DNA of 64,000 bases, taken from assembly GCA_050011315.1 (NCBI GenBank), contig JBEKJI010000008.1, positions 6,438 to 70,437 of the forward strand, read 5' to 3'. Below the pieces are notes generated by a model, which was given only the letters and a program-made list of their open reading frames with translations, ran no database searches and was not told the DNA's origin. How positions within the stretch are numbered: position 1 is the stretch's first letter; each line of letters begins with the position of its first letter. Made by a program: the position numbers and the translations under genes. This document shows positions 23,389 to 31,159 of the stretch, in pieces. This stretch comes from Fen-549 sp050011315 (GTDB lineage Bacteria > Actinomycetota > Thermoleophilia > Gaiellales > Gaiellaceae).

Positions 23389-23589
23389 ATGACCGTCACA
23401 TTCCTTCATCAGACGCTCGAGCAGGAGGTGTGTGCGCTAGCGCGCGGCGCCAGCCTGGAGTGCCTGGTCTGCGGCGAGTTCGTGCTCCACGAGGGTGCAG
23501 ACGTCATCTGCCCCGAGTGCGGCTCGTTCTGGCCGGGACTCCTGGGACGCGCGGGCACGGCGCTAAACTGCGAGTCGCAGGCCGGGTGA
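23389..23589 (+). CDS. small zinc-ribbon protein overlapping the 5' end of rnpB
   Basis: 66 residues with two CxxC knuckles: LECLVCGEFVLHEG and VICPECGSFWPG, a rubredoxin-like or zinc-ribbon arrangement. It starts 21 bp after lexA (ATG 23389, preceded by the stop-proximal GAGGGAGTGGGG) and could be co-transcribed. Its last about 20 bases lie inside the RNase P RNA gene. The C-terminal tail after the second knuckle (LLGRAGTALNCESQAG) is therefore constrained by the RNA promoter and P1 stem and may not matter for the protein. Partner and function unknown. Confidence 0.65.
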   Translation: MTVTFLHQTLEQEVCALARGASLECLVCGEFVLHEGADVICPECGSFWPGLLGRAGTALNCESQAG

Positions 23590-23910
23590 CCGCGAGCCGC
23601 TTCGGCGGTTCGAGGAAAGTCCGGACACCGTAGGGCAGGATGCTGGGGAAACCCCAGGCGGCGAAAGCCGACGGAAAGTGGCACAGAAAGGACACCGCCT
23701 CCGGGCAACCGGCGGTAAGGGTGAAAAGGTGGGGTAAGAGCCCACCAGCGCCGCGGTGACGCGGCGGCTCGCCAAACCCCATCCGGTGCAAGGCGAAGCA
23801 GGTCCCGCTCAGGTGGCCCGCCCAGGGACCGGGTGCGCCGCTCGAGCCGCCGGGCAACCGGCGGCCTAGATGGATGGTCACCCTCGACAGGATCCGGCTT
23901 ACAGGCTTGC
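23570..23910 (+). ncRNA. rnpB: RNase P RNA, bacterial class A
   Basis: The gene encodes the catalytic RNA that matures tRNA 5' ends. P1 is formed by GCGAGTC (23570-23576) with GGCTTGC (23904-23910). The conserved P4/J regions are visible as GAGGAAAGTCCGGAC (from about 23610) and ACAGGATCCGGCTTA (about 23887). Between them are GCGAAAGCCGACGGAAAGTG-like and GGTAAGGGTGAAAAGGTG segments of the specificity domain. Length is about 341 nt. A possible -10 TAAACT lies right at the 5' border, so the exact first base is uncertain by several bases. A strong terminator follows. Confidence 0.95.
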
Positions 23911-23917
23911 TAAGGGA

Positions 23918-23943
23918 AAAGCCCTGGTAAAACAGGGCTTTTT
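23918..23943 (+). terminator. Rho-independent terminator of rnpB
   Basis: The stem AAAGCCCTG / CAGGGCTTT with a 6-nt loop (GTAAAA) is followed by a run of T, starting 8 bp after the 3' end of RNase P RNA. It is the clearest intrinsic terminator in the window. Confidence 0.93.
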
Positions 23944-23969
23944 CTACTGGCAGATCTTCGTCGGGGCGC

Positions 23970-25388
23970 TCAGCCTCTGAGCGCGACCTCGAGAGTCGTT
24001 CCCACGCCCGGTTTGCTCGAAAATGCGAAGTCGGCGCCGATCGAGGCGGCGCGCTTCTTCATGTTCTTCAGCCCCTGGCCCGCGCTGCGTCTGCGGCCGC
24101 GCTGGCTGTCGTCGAAACCGTCGCCGTCGTCGCGAACGATGACCATGCGCTTGTGCCCCTTCTCGACGATGCGGAGCTCGGCCCGGTCCGCATTGGCGTG
24201 CTTGCGCACGTTCCCGAGCCCCTCCTGGACGATGCGGAAGATCTCGATCTGCTCATCGGGTGCGAGGTGGATCTCCGAGTCGATCTCAATGTCGACCTCG
24301 AGTTTGCCGTCGGCGCAGAGGACTTCGACGTAGCGGTGCAGGGCAGCGTCGAAGGGAGCGCTACCAGCGGCCGAAGAGAGCGCCAGCACGGCGAAGCGGG
24401 CTTCCTGCTGGGCGAGCGCCGCCACTTCCTCCAGCCGCGGCAAGACGGTCTCGAGCTCCGCGCCCGCTCTGAGCATATTGACGTGAGTGGAGAGCGCGAA
24501 CAGGTACTGAGCCAGCCCATCGTGGATCTCACGTGCGACTCGCGTCCGCTCCTCCGAGACGGCGCGGCCGAACTCGGCGGCGCGGATCGCGCGCCAGACG
24601 CCGACGACCAGCACGACGCAGGCGAGCAGGCGCAGGAAGTCGCCCAGCGCCGCCTTTTCCCCCGGCATCAACGGCGTGAAGACGGAGTTGAGGCTCGAAA
24701 ACAGCCACAGAGTCGCGGCCAGAGCGAGCCAGCTGTCCAGATCCTCGAGCCGGCGCCGGTAGCGCAGTCCGAAGCCGATCATCGCCCCCAGATAGAGCAA
24801 AGCGAGCAGTGCGAAGGCGATCGTCAAAGGCAGCTCGGTTTCGTCCGTGCCGCCCGATCCGGCCAGCGCATCGGCGAGCGCGCGCGTACCGCTCCAGAAG
24901 ACAAGCAGTGCGAGTAGGCCGGTACCGAGTGCGGCGACAAGGGCTCGCTCGGGGATGCGCACCTGACCGCGCGCGAACGAGGCTGTGACGATCAGAGCGG
25001 CGGAGAGAATCCGTCCGATCAGTCCCGCCCAGGCCTCCGGCCGTCCGATCGCGGAGCCGCCGAGAATCGGAACGATCTCGAAGGCGAGTATCGAGAGCGC
25101 GGCGACTCCGAAACCGGCGCAGAGCAGCAGATCGGTTCGCCGCGCATCGACCGCGAAGCGAACGCCGGCCAGTACCGCCACCAGCGCCGAGGCGAACGCA
25201 ATCGACGTATCGAGCGCGACGAGGAGCATTGGCAGATCGAAGGTGCTGGGCAGGCTCGGGTAGGCGCCCCAGAGCCCAAGAGCGGCGCTGAGCAGGGCTA
25301 TCAGCAGGAATTCGCCTACCAGCCACGAACGAAGAGCACTCTCTTGTTGCTGACGATTGTCGTCCACGATTCCCCTATTCGGCAACAA
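23970..25388 (-). CDS. membrane sensor histidine kinase (NarL/DesK-type HisKA_3)
   Basis: 472 residues. Seven to eight transmembrane helices fill residues 20-270, with no recognised extracellular sensor domain, so it probably senses a membrane or intramembrane signal. The dimerisation/phosphoacceptor helix EERTRVAREIHDGLAQY has H289. The ATPase domain follows with the N box NVRKHANADRAEL, G1 box DDGDGFDD and G2 region GQGLKNMKKRA. The first start is TTG 25388; GTG 25367 is a good alternative. It is divergent from the response regulator gene across a short spacer with an inverted repeat, and they form a cognate pair. Confidence 0.92.
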   Translation of the reverse strand: MLPNRGIVDDNRQQQESALRSWLVGEFLLIALLSAALGLWGAYPSLPSTFDLPMLLVALDTSIAFASALVAVLAGVRFAVDARRTDLLLCAGFGVAALSILAFEIVPILGGSAIGRPEAWAGLIGRILSAALIVTASFARGQVRIPERALVAALGTGLLALLVFWSGTRALADALAGSGGTDETELPLTIAFALLALLYLGAMIGFGLRYRRRLEDLDSWLALAATLWLFSSLNSVFTPLMPGEKAALGDFLRLLACVVLVVGVWRAIRAAEFGRAVSEERTRVAREIHDGLAQYLFALSTHVNMLRAGAELETVLPRLEEVAALAQQEARFAVLALSSAAGSAPFDAALHRYVEVLCADGKLEVDIEIDSEIHLAPDEQIEIFRIVQEGLGNVRKHANADRAELRIVEKGHKRMVIVRDDGDGFDDSQRGRRRSAGQGLKNMKKRAASIGADFAFSSKPGVGTTLEVALRG

Positions 25389-25406
25389 TGGGGCTGCCGA
25401 TAAGGG
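25372..25406. promoter_or_regulatory. imperfect inverted repeat between divergent kinase and regulator genes
   Basis: Left arm CCCCTATTCGGCA (25372-25384) and right arm TGCCGATAAGGG (25395-25406) pair almost completely, with 10 bp between. It sits in the only space available for both divergent promoters, just before ATG 25415. It overlaps the kinase N-terminus if TTG 25388 is used, which favours GTG 25367 as its start. A likely operator for the response regulator itself; this is inference. Confidence 0.5.
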
Positions 25407-25414
25407 ATGAAACC

Positions 25415-26056
25415 ATGTCCGAGCGCGTACTCATCGTCGACGACCATCCGTTGACGCAAGAGGCTCTTGCGTCGCTTCTGACCCAGCACGGTTTCGAGAT
25501 CGTCGGTCAGGCGGCGAGCGGGGAAGAGGCAATCAGGCAGGCTGCGAAGCAGCAGCCCGATCTCATACTGCTCGATCTTTCGATGCCCGGCATAAGCGGG
25601 CTCGAGGCTCTTCCGGAGCTGCGTCGAGTCGCTCCCGGCTCCGAGGTGATCGTTCTGACCGCCTCCGGGACGGAGGAGAACCTGCTGCGCGCGATCCGCG
25701 GCGGCGCCTCCGGCTACCTGCTCAAGACGGAGCCTCCACAGCGCATCGTCGAGTTCCTGCGCGGCGTCGTCAACGGCGAGGCCGCGCTATCCGGGTCGAT
25801 CGCCCGGCGGTTGCTCGAGCAGGTGCGGGACGGCAATCGCGACCATGCGGTGCCCGATGAGATCGCTTCGCAGCTTTCGGCCCGCGAGCTCGAAGTACTG
25901 CTCCTGCTCGACGAGCATCTGGGCACCGAGGACATCGCCCGGCGCCTCTTCATCTCCGAGCACACCGTGCGCTCGCACGTGAAGAGCCTGTTGCACAAGC
26001 TCGGCGTCTCGTCTCGGCGCGAGGCGCTGGAAAAGCTCTCGCGTGCGCGGCGCTGA
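25415..26056 (+). CDS. NarL/LuxR-family response regulator
   Basis: 213 residues. The receiver domain has the acidic pair in LIVDDHPLTQEAL, phospho-acceptor D54 (LILLDLSMPG), Thr in LTASGTEEN and Lys in YLLKTEPPQRI. The C-terminal LuxR-type helix-turn-helix is LSARELEVLLLLDEHLGTED, IARRLFISEHTVRSHVKSLL, KLGVSSRREALEKL. ATG 25415 is preferred because AAGGGA lies 9 bp upstream; an in-frame ATG at 25388 falls inside the inverted repeat. Output partner of the divergent histidine kinase. Confidence 0.93.
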   Translation: MSERVLIVDDHPLTQEALASLLTQHGFEIVGQAASGEEAIRQAAKQQPDLILLDLSMPGISGLEALPELRRVAPGSEVIVLTASGTEENLLRAIRGGASGYLLKTEPPQRIVEFLRGVVNGEAALSGSIARRLLEQVRDGNRDHAVPDEIASQLSARELEVLLLLDEHLGTEDIARRLFISEHTVRSHVKSLLHKLGVSSRREALEKLSRARR

Positions 26057-26060
26057 TTTA

Positions 26061-26221
26061 GGGCCTATCCCGCCAGGCCTACACGCCCGAAGCGGCCGCC
26101 CCGCGGCGCCAGTGCCCGCCCGGACCGCTTGTCGCACTACCAGTGCGTCTTCACGGCCCGTCCGACCCCTGGCATCCACGGCTCAACCACTTCGACCGCG
26201 GATCCCTAACGGGAAAGGCCC
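26061..26221 (+). mobile_element. family-1 MITE-like element, full copy B (161 bp)
   Basis: Ends are GGGCCTATCCCG on the left and CGGGAAAGGCCC on the right. The internal hairpin CGCACTACCAGTGCG is at 26133-26147. It differs from copy C at about 14 of 161 positions. TA precedes the left end; on the right a G separates the element from TA. It lies downstream of the response regulator gene, 4 bp after its stop. Confidence 0.75.
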
Positions 26222-26535
26222 GTAGATCGAATCACCCACCGCGTGGGAGGCGTGGGGGATGCGCTTACCCACGCCCATATCCGATGATCTAAGCAAGCAA
26301 CGGGATGGCTGCGACGATTGGCGAGCGCGACCGGCGAAAGCCGGTCGCCGCTTGTTCGGACATCCTCTACGGCGCCGCCCCCGAAGGTCGATTGAAGTAG
26401 ACTCGCGCACTATTCCTGGATGGCGTTCGTGCCGGGGTGCCCCGAACTGTCTCTTCTAAACGCGTTGGGAGGGGATAGCCGTCGCTTCGGAGACGAAACA
26501 GGCACGTGACCGGTAGCGCGCTCCCGGCTGAATCC
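26222..26535. other. 314-bp gap with several stable hairpins
   Basis: No gene is seen. Three hairpins stand out: CCCAC-CGC-GTGGG (26235-26247), GGCGTGGG / CCCACGCC with an 11-nt loop (26249-26275), and CGACCGGC-GAAA-GCCGGTCG (26328-26347), closed by a GNRA tetraloop. The order suggests a structured RNA rather than protein, but I do not recognise a family. It lies between repeat copy B and the end of the deacetylase-family gene. Confidence 0.4.
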
Positions 26536-27426
26536 TCAAGAGGGGTTTTCGAAACCGGCGACAGTCGTTTCGACCAGGCGGGGCAGAGTGCTGAGGTTGT
26601 AGCCGCCCTCGAGCACGGCGGCGAAGCGCGGAGCGAGGCTCGCGGTTCGGCTGGCGAGCTGGTAGAAGGCCTGGTCGGTCAGAACCGTGGGCGAGAGCGG
26701 ATCGTCGCGGTGTGCATCGAAGCCGATCGAAACGAGCACGATGTCGGGCGCGAAGGCTACGACAGCCGGGCAAGCGATCTGTTCGAACGCCTGCAGATAG
26801 GAGCGGTCGCCGGTGCCACCCGGGAGAGGAATGTTCAACGTGGTCGGGCTCTCTCCGCCCGGGACGTCTTCGCCGGCCGCATTCTTCGGGCGCGGGCCGC
26901 CCGTTCCCGGGTAGTACGGCCAGGCATGCAGCGACACGTAAAGCACGTCAGGGTCGTCCCAGAAGATCGCCTCGGTTCCGTTCCCGTGGTGGATGTCCCA
27001 GTCGAGGATCGCGACGCGCTTGAGACCGAGCTCGGCCTGGGCGTAGCGGGTGGCAATCGCAATGTTGTTGACCAGACAGAAGCCCATTGCGTCCTCGCGC
27101 GAGGCGTGGTGGCCGGGCGGACGGACGAGCGCGAAACCGCCGCGGCGCACCGCCTCGAGGGTCGCTCCGACGGCGAGCTTGATCGCCTCGGCACTGGTGG
27201 GAGTGACGAAGGTGTCGAAATCTATCCACAGAGTCGTGTCGAGACCCTCGAAGCTATCGAGGTAGGAAGCAGGGTGGACACGCTCGAGATCGGCGCGAGC
27301 CGCGGGCTCGGCCGTGGTGTAATCCGGGAAGGCGGAGATGAGCACCTCGAGGCGGCTCTGCGATTCCGGATGGTGTTCCGGCGCCTGGTGCAGACGAACG
27401 AGATCTGGGTGAGTGACGAGGTCGAC
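26536..27426 (-). CDS. histone-deacetylase-family (AcuC/AphA-like) amidohydrolase with apparent GTC start
   Basis: 296 residues of the zinc-dependent arginase/deacetylase fold. Conserved motifs are RPPGHHA, ILDWDIHHGNGTEAIF, GFDAHRDDPLSPT and LEGGY, which include the His-His pair and the Asp/His/Asp zinc ligands. Members deacetylate acyl-lysine, acetylpolyamines or related amides. The first ATG/GTG/TTG in frame (GTG 27345) would remove the conserved N-terminus LVTHPDLVRLHQ ... HHPESQSRL. A perfect AGGAGG (27440-27435) lies 8 bp before GTC at 27426, giving the expected N-terminus, so I place the start there. A sequence error or mutated GTG is possible. Confidence 0.85.
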   Translation of the reverse strand, partial: VDLVTHPDLVRLHQAPEHHPESQSRLEVLISAFPDYTTAEPAARADLERVHPASYLDSFEGLDTTLWIDFDTFVTPTSAEAIKLAVGATLEAVRRGGFALVRPPGHHASREDAMGFCLVNNIAIATRYAQAELGLKRVAILDWDIHHGNGTEAIFWDDPDVLYVSLHAWPYYPGTGGPRPKNAAGEDVPGGESPTTLNIPLPGGTGDRSYLQAFEQIACPAVVAFAPDIVLVSIGFDAHRDDPLSPTVLTDQAFYQLASRTASLAPRFAAVLEGGYNLSTLPRLVETTVAGFENPS

Positions 27427-27625
27427 GGCTCTGTCCTCCTGCTCGCGCCGGTGGCAGTTGCTTCCTTTTCGAGCACTCGTAACCGCCCGAGCGCGACAGT
27501 GATTCTATCGGCAGCCAATCCGGTTTCGGTCTCTCGGCCAGGGGCGAGATATGCGTTAGCGGTGCGACCGGCTCGACTCGCACTCGTCTCAATTGACCTC
27601 GGACCTCTCCGATAAGGTGTCACAC

Positions 27626-29830
27626 GTGAGCACAAAGACACTCGTAATAGCCGAGAAGCCGTCGGTCGGACGCGATCTTTCCGGCGTGCTGCCGGGATCC
27701 TTCGCCAAGCACGAGGGCTACCTCGAGTCGGACACCCACGTCATCACTTGGGCGGTCGGCCACCTTGTCGAGCTGGTCGAGCCCGAGGACTACGACGAGC
27801 GCTTCAAGCGCTGGCGCATGGCCGACCTGCCGATCCTGCCCGAGGCTTTCAGGCTAAAACCGCGCGATTCCAAGTCGCGCAAGCAGCTCGACGTCGTCCT
27901 CAAGCTGCTCAAGCGCGAAGACGTCGCGGAGCTGATCAACGCCTGCGATGCCGGGCGCGAGGGCGAGCTGATCTTCGCCTACGTCTACGAGGTCTACCTC
28001 AGGTCGCGCGGGGCGAAGCCGAAGCCCGTCGAGCGATTGTGGATCTCCAGTATGACCAAGCAGGCGATCCGCGAGGGCTTCGAGCACCTGCGCCCGGGCG
28101 GGCAGATGGCATCGCTCGAAGCCGCGGCGCGCTCGCGCTCGGAAGCAGACTGGCTGGTCGGCATGAACGCCACTCGAGCCGCGACCATCCGCGGCCGCGC
28201 CTGGGTAGGCGGCGTGGTCTCGCTCGGACGCGTGCAGACCCCGACGCTGGCGATGATCGTGAACCGGGAGCGGGAGATCCAGGCCTTCGTCTCGGAGCCC
28301 TACTGGCTCATCCACGCCGGCTTCGACGCGGGCTACGAGGGACTCTGGTTCGAGGGCGACGAGACACGGCTGAAGGACGGCGAGCGCGCGGGGGCGATCG
28401 CCGCCAAGGTGAACGGCGCCGAGGGCCTGGTCACCTCGGTCGAGCGCAGAGAGGCAAGCGAGCGCTCGCCGCTTCTCTACGACCTCACCTCGCTCCAGCG
28501 CGACGCCAACCGTCGTTTCGGCTTCTCCGCGCAGCGGACGCTGAGGACGGCGCAATCCCTGTATGAAGGTCGGAAGGCGATCACCTACCCGCGCACGAAC
28601 TCACGCTTCCTCTCCGGCGACATGGTCTCGCTGCTCAAACCCACGGCGGCCACGCTCGAGCCGATCGCGGAATACGCGGAAGCGGCGCGATTCGTGCTTG
28701 CGCTCGAGCGCTTGCCGCTCGGGCGCGTCGTCAACGACGCCAAGGTCGAGGATCACCACGCGATCATCCCCACCAACGACGAGCACGATGTCGAGCGCTT
28801 CTCCGACGACGAGCGGCGCATCTTCGACCTGGTTGCCCGTCGCTTCCTGGCTGTCTTCCATCCTCCGGCGCGTTACGCGAAGACGACCGTCGTCACCGAG
28901 GTCGAAGGCGAGAGCTTCCGCACCCGCGGGAAGGTCACGCTCGCGGCGGGCTGGCGCGCGGTCTACGGCTATGGAGCGGGCGGGAACGGGCGTCAGAACG
29001 AGGTCGGCGAAGCCGAAGAGGATGGAGAAGGGGGCGAGCTCCCGGCGCTCGTGGAGGGTCAGAAGGTTCTGTGCGTGAGCGCCGAGAGCGAGGCCAAGGA
29101 GACAAAGCCGCCGCCTCGCTACAACGAGGCCACCCTGCTTCTAGCAATGGAGACGGCGGGGAAGTTGATCGACGACGAGGAGTTGCGCGAAGCGATGAAG
29201 GAGCGCGGCCTGGGCACGCCGGCGACCCGCGCCGAGACGATCGAGACGCTGATCAGGCGCGAGTACATCGAGCGCGCCGGCAAGGAGCTACATCCGACAC
29301 CCAAGGGTTTGCAGGTGATCTCCATGCTCGAGGAGCATCCGCTCACCTCCGCCGAGCTCACCGGCGACTGGGAGAAGCGCCTCGGCGACATCGAACACGG
29401 CTCCGGCGACCGGGCCGCCTTCATGCGCGAGATCGAGCGCTTCACACGCGAGACCGTCGAGAAGATAGCCGCGCTCGACCGCGAAAAACTCCGCCCCGAG
29501 AGGGTCGAGCTCGGGCTTTGCCCTCGCTGCGGCGCCGAGACAGGCGAGATCATTCGCGAGAACTCACGCGCCTTTGGCTGCACCAGCTGGAAGAGCCGCG
29601 AGGAGACGGGTTGCGGCTTCGTGATCTGGAAAAAAGTCGCCGGCCGCTCAATCACGCCCGAGATTGCCCGACAACTACTTGCAATAGGGCGTACTAATGA
29701 CGTAATATCCGGATTCCGAAGCCGAGGCGGCAAACATTTTCGCGCGCGCCTCGTCTTGAACGCCGAAGGACAGATCGAGTTCGAGTTTCCGGCGCGCTCG
29801 AAAACTGCCCAGCCGGCTGCCGCGGAATAA
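27626..29830 (+). CDS. topB: DNA topoisomerase III (type IA)
   Basis: 734 residues. The N-terminal Toprim domain has VIAEKPSVGRDL and the acidic motif DAGREGE (108-114). The type IA core contains the catalytic tyrosine Y321 in AITYPRTNSR. It is followed by EDHHAIIPT, GLGTPATRAETIETLIRREY, then a C-terminal zinc-type module CPRCGAETG ... FGCTSWKSREETGCGF. This is the TopB group, which decatenates and relaxes negatively supercoiled DNA. I take GTG 27626 (VSTKTLVIAE), since the 11 codons from the upstream ATG do not fit the family. Length is normal. Confidence 0.93.
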   Translation: MSTKTLVIAEKPSVGRDLSGVLPGSFAKHEGYLESDTHVITWAVGHLVELVEPEDYDERFKRWRMADLPILPEAFRLKPRDSKSRKQLDVVLKLLKREDVAELINACDAGREGELIFAYVYEVYLRSRGAKPKPVERLWISSMTKQAIREGFEHLRPGGQMASLEAAARSRSEADWLVGMNATRAATIRGRAWVGGVVSLGRVQTPTLAMIVNREREIQAFVSEPYWLIHAGFDAGYEGLWFEGDETRLKDGERAGAIAAKVNGAEGLVTSVERREASERSPLLYDLTSLQRDANRRFGFSAQRTLRTAQSLYEGRKAITYPRTNSRFLSGDMVSLLKPTAATLEPIAEYAEAARFVLALERLPLGRVVNDAKVEDHHAIIPTNDEHDVERFSDDERRIFDLVARRFLAVFHPPARYAKTTVVTEVEGESFRTRGKVTLAAGWRAVYGYGAGGNGRQNEVGEAEEDGEGGELPALVEGQKVLCVSAESEAKETKPPPRYNEATLLLAMETAGKLIDDEELREAMKERGLGTPATRAETIETLIRREYIERAGKELHPTPKGLQVISMLEEHPLTSAELTGDWEKRLGDIEHGSGDRAAFMREIERFTRETVEKIAALDREKLRPERVELGLCPRCGAETGEIIRENSRAFGCTSWKSREETGCGFVIWKKVAGRSITPEIARQLLAIGRTNDVISGFRSRGGKHFRARLVLNAEGQIEFEFPARSKTAQPAAAE

Positions 29831-29835
29831 GGAAG

Positions 29836-29855
29836 GACCGAAGCCCGTTTCGGTC
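29836..29855 (+). terminator. hairpin after topB, possible terminator
   Basis: GACCGAA and TTTCGGTC form a 7-bp stem with a 5-nt loop, 5 bp after the topB stop. There is no T run behind it, so termination efficiency is uncertain. It is also before the sigma-factor gene leader. Confidence 0.45.
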
Positions 29856-29960
29856 AGTGGGCGAGCATCCGGGAAGAGTCGCGGGTCGTGAGGAAGGGTC
29901 TGAGCGAGAGTAGAGGTTTCGCGATCAGGCCACGAGAGAAGAAAGGACGTCGAGGGTCAG

Positions 29961-31046
29961 TTGACGCAAAACCAGTTGCAGGCAGTTTTCGAGAGTAGCG
30001 AGAGCGTCCGCGCTTTCGTGGACACCGCCGAAGAGCGCGGCATCGTCGAGCCGGCGGATATAGAAGCGCTCGTAGTGGAGCACGACCTCACCGAGATCGA
30101 GGTCGAAGATTTGATGCGCGAGCTCGAGCGACTCGGCGTCGAGATCGCCCAGCCGGCGGAGGTTGCCGCCAGCGAGGATGCTGTCGAGCCCGTCGAGACC
30201 GCGCCGGTAGAGGTGCCGGAGATTTCCGGTGCCGCTGACAGCCTGCAGCTCTTCCTTGCCGATGTCGGCAAGCACAGACTGCTGACCGCCGCCGACGAGG
30301 TGACCCTCGCCAAGCGCATCGAGCGCGGCGATCCCGTCGCCAAGCGGCGGATGATCGAGTCCAACCTTCGCCTGGTCGTCTCGATCGCAAAGGGCTACCG
30401 TGGCCTCGGCGTGCCTTTCCTCGATCTGATTCAGGAAGGAACGCTCGGTCTCAACCGCGCGGTCGAGAAGTTCGACTGGCGGCGCGGCTACAAGTTCTCG
30501 ACCTACGCAACCTGGTGGATCCGCCAGTCGGTGCAGCGCGCGGTCGCAAACCATGCGCGCACGATTCGCGTGCCTGTGCACGTAGTCGAGCGCCAGCAGA
30601 AGCTCTCCCGGGCCGCTCGCCGGCTCGAGGTCGAGCTGGGACGCGAGGCGACGCGTGACGAGCTCGCCGAGGCCACCGGTCTTCCGATCCAGCACGTGGA
30701 CGAGGCGCTCGGTGCGGCCTCGGCCTCGGTGTCGCTGAACCAGACCGTTGGGGCCGACGACGAGGGCGAGCTCGGCGATCTGTTTGCCGATCGAGAGGCC
30801 TCCGATCCCTTCGACGAGGCCGAAGAGTCGCTGCGCCGGCAGGGCGTTCGCAAGGCGCTCGAGGCTCTGCCCGAGCGTGAGCGTCGCATTCTCGAGCTGC
30901 GTTTCGGCTTCGAGGGCGAGCCCTGGACGCTCGAGGCGATCGGGCACGAACTCGACCTCACCCGTGAGCGCGTACGCCAGCTTGAGGGCCAGGCTCTCGC
31001 CCGGCTTTCGGCTCTGCGTGAGCTGTCCTCGCTCGCAGCCGCCTGA
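29961..31046 (+). CDS. RNA polymerase sigma-70 factor, principal (RpoD/SigA) type
   Basis: 361 residues. An N-terminal region 1.1-like helical segment (about 1-65) and acidic linker precede region 1.2 (DSLQLFLADVGKHRLLTAAD). Region 2 has RLVVSIAKGYRGLGVPFLDL, IQEGTLGLNRAVEKFD and KFSTYATWWIRQSVQRA, the invariant core-binding and -10 recognition elements. Region 3 is VPVHVVERQQKLSRAARRL. Region 4 ends ERRILELRFGFEG ... LTRERVRQLEGQALARL. It is close to the primary factor in motif quality, though it could be a second housekeeping-like (SigB/HrdB-type) factor. Start TTG 29961 follows GAGGG. Confidence 0.9.
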   Translation: MTQNQLQAVFESSESVRAFVDTAEERGIVEPADIEALVVEHDLTEIEVEDLMRELERLGVEIAQPAEVAASEDAVEPVETAPVEVPEISGAADSLQLFLADVGKHRLLTAADEVTLAKRIERGDPVAKRRMIESNLRLVVSIAKGYRGLGVPFLDLIQEGTLGLNRAVEKFDWRRGYKFSTYATWWIRQSVQRAVANHARTIRVPVHVVERQQKLSRAARRLEVELGREATRDELAEATGLPIQHVDEALGAASASVSLNQTVGADDEGELGDLFADREASDPFDEAEESLRRQGVRKALEALPERERRILELRFGFEGEPWTLEAIGHELDLTRERVRQLEGQALARLSALRELSSLAAA

Positions 31047-31159
31047 CGGTAGCTCCAGGTAGACGTCTCGAACGTTCTCCGAGCGGCGTCCTGCGACGCC
31101 CTCACGAGGGCTGTCGCTAGGATCCTCCAGCACGACGGGACGATCACGGGGAGGAAGCA

